From an uncultured Eubacteriales bacterium (GTDB lineage Bacteria > Bacillota > Clostridia > Oscillospirales > CAG-272), in contig CAKSEM010000019.1 of NCBI GenBank assembly GCA_934446485.1, positions 1-12,970 of the forward strand: a stretch of DNA of 12,970 nt. Direction: 5' to 3'. The notes below the pieces were generated by a model. The model ran no database searches. It was not told the origin of the DNA and saw nothing but the letters and a program-made list of their open reading frames with translations. A program made the position numbers and the translations under genes. Below are positions 12,726 to 12,970 of this stretch, piece after piece. How positions within the stretch are numbered: position 1 is the stretch's first letter; each line of letters starts with the position of its first letter.

Positions 12726-12970
12726 TTACTTGTCGCTCTTGTCCTCGAAGTCGGCGCTGTAGTAGGTTCCGTCATTGCCTGTGTTCTGCTGCTGCCCCAT
12801 ATCGGCTCCGGCAGCACCGCCCTGCGGATTGCTCTCGGCATAGAGCTTTTCGGCGAGCGGATAGAACGCCTTTTCAAGTGCTTCTGTATCGGCTTTGATG
12901 GCTTCGATATCGTCGCCCTTTACGGTCTCCTTCAGCTTGTCGATTGCGGCACGGACGGATGCTTTATCCT
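12726..12970 (-). CDS. dnaK: Chaperone DnaK, C-terminal end only (partial)
   Basis: Only the last 81 codons are present; the gene enters from the right edge. The frame reads DKASVRAAIDKLKETVKGDD, then IEAIKADTEALEKAFYPLAE, KLYAESNPQGGAAGADMGQQ and ends FEDKSDK. This is the helical lid and flexible tail of DnaK, the ATP-dependent Hsp70 chaperone. The Gln/Gly-rich linker before the tail is typical. The tail end is ADFEDKSDK rather than the EEVD-type end of eukaryotic forms. It starts the dnaK-dnaJ-prmA-DUF5662 series; its promoter is out of view. Confidence 0.93.
   Translation of the reverse strand, partial: DKASVRAAIDKLKETVKGDDIEAIKADTEALEKAFYPLAEKLYAESNPQGGAAGADMGQQQNTGNDGTYYSADFEDKSDK

Noticed and set aside
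1..12970. CRISPR array, transposase, phage integrase, toxin-antitoxin pair or biosynthetic cluster
   Set aside because: Looked for repeated spacers, transposase or integrase motifs and paired small genes on both strands; none can be supported.

Overview
The window reads as chromosomal DNA from a fairly GC-rich member of the Clostridia (Bacillota), probably an uncultured gut lineage near the Oscillospirales. This is an inference from gene content: an EF-P gene followed by a CD1247-like zinc-ribbon gene, a YerC/TrpR-like regulator, a class B-type sortase, a SleB/CwlJ-type cell wall hydrolase with a copper-amine-oxidase-N-like domain, and the order dnaK-dnaJ-prmA. Promoters are sigma-A-like with 17-bp spacers and ribosome sites are GGAG-type. 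No phage, insertion sequence, CRISPR array or defence locus could be supported.

Layout, left to right. Positions 1-73 hold the 5' end of an exported protein gene (minus) with its promoter and a leader hairpin. Positions 162-1080 are an AT-richer stretch with a decayed coding remnant and one complete small membrane-protein gene that has its own promoter and terminator. Positions 1110-4859 hold a minus-strand series: a lipoprotein resembling solute-binding proteins, a single-pass membrane protein, efp and the Cys/Asp-rich zinc-ribbon protein. Efp has its own promoter. Positions 4896-6002 hold a plus-strand cell wall hydrolase with a long leader. Positions 6075-9094 hold a minus-strand operon of sortase, RlmA-type rRNA methyltransferase and family 2 glycosyltransferase. 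Positions 9246-9393 hold a tRNA-Gln(CTG) unit with consensus promoter and terminator. Positions 9507-10023 hold yerC and a bidirectional terminator. Positions 10015-12970 hold the minus-strand operon dnaK (partial)-dnaJ-prmA-DUF5662 gene.

The conserved genes serve protein folding (DnaK/DnaJ), ribosome modification and function (PrmA, RlmA, EF-P), and the cell envelope (sortase, glycosyltransferase, hydrolase, lipoprotein). The most notable pattern no single gene explains is a GC-rich hairpin in the leader or gap just upstream of the ribosome-binding site of at least six minus-strand genes. At efp, the hairpin lies between a strong upstream Shine-Dalgarno and the start codon, so folding would bring that site into normal range. 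No convincing new multi-gene system is visible; the candidates for follow-up are those leader hairpins, the metal-binding-like linker next to efp, the cysteine-bearing cytoplasmic tail of the sortase, and the A1-U72 tRNA-Gln.
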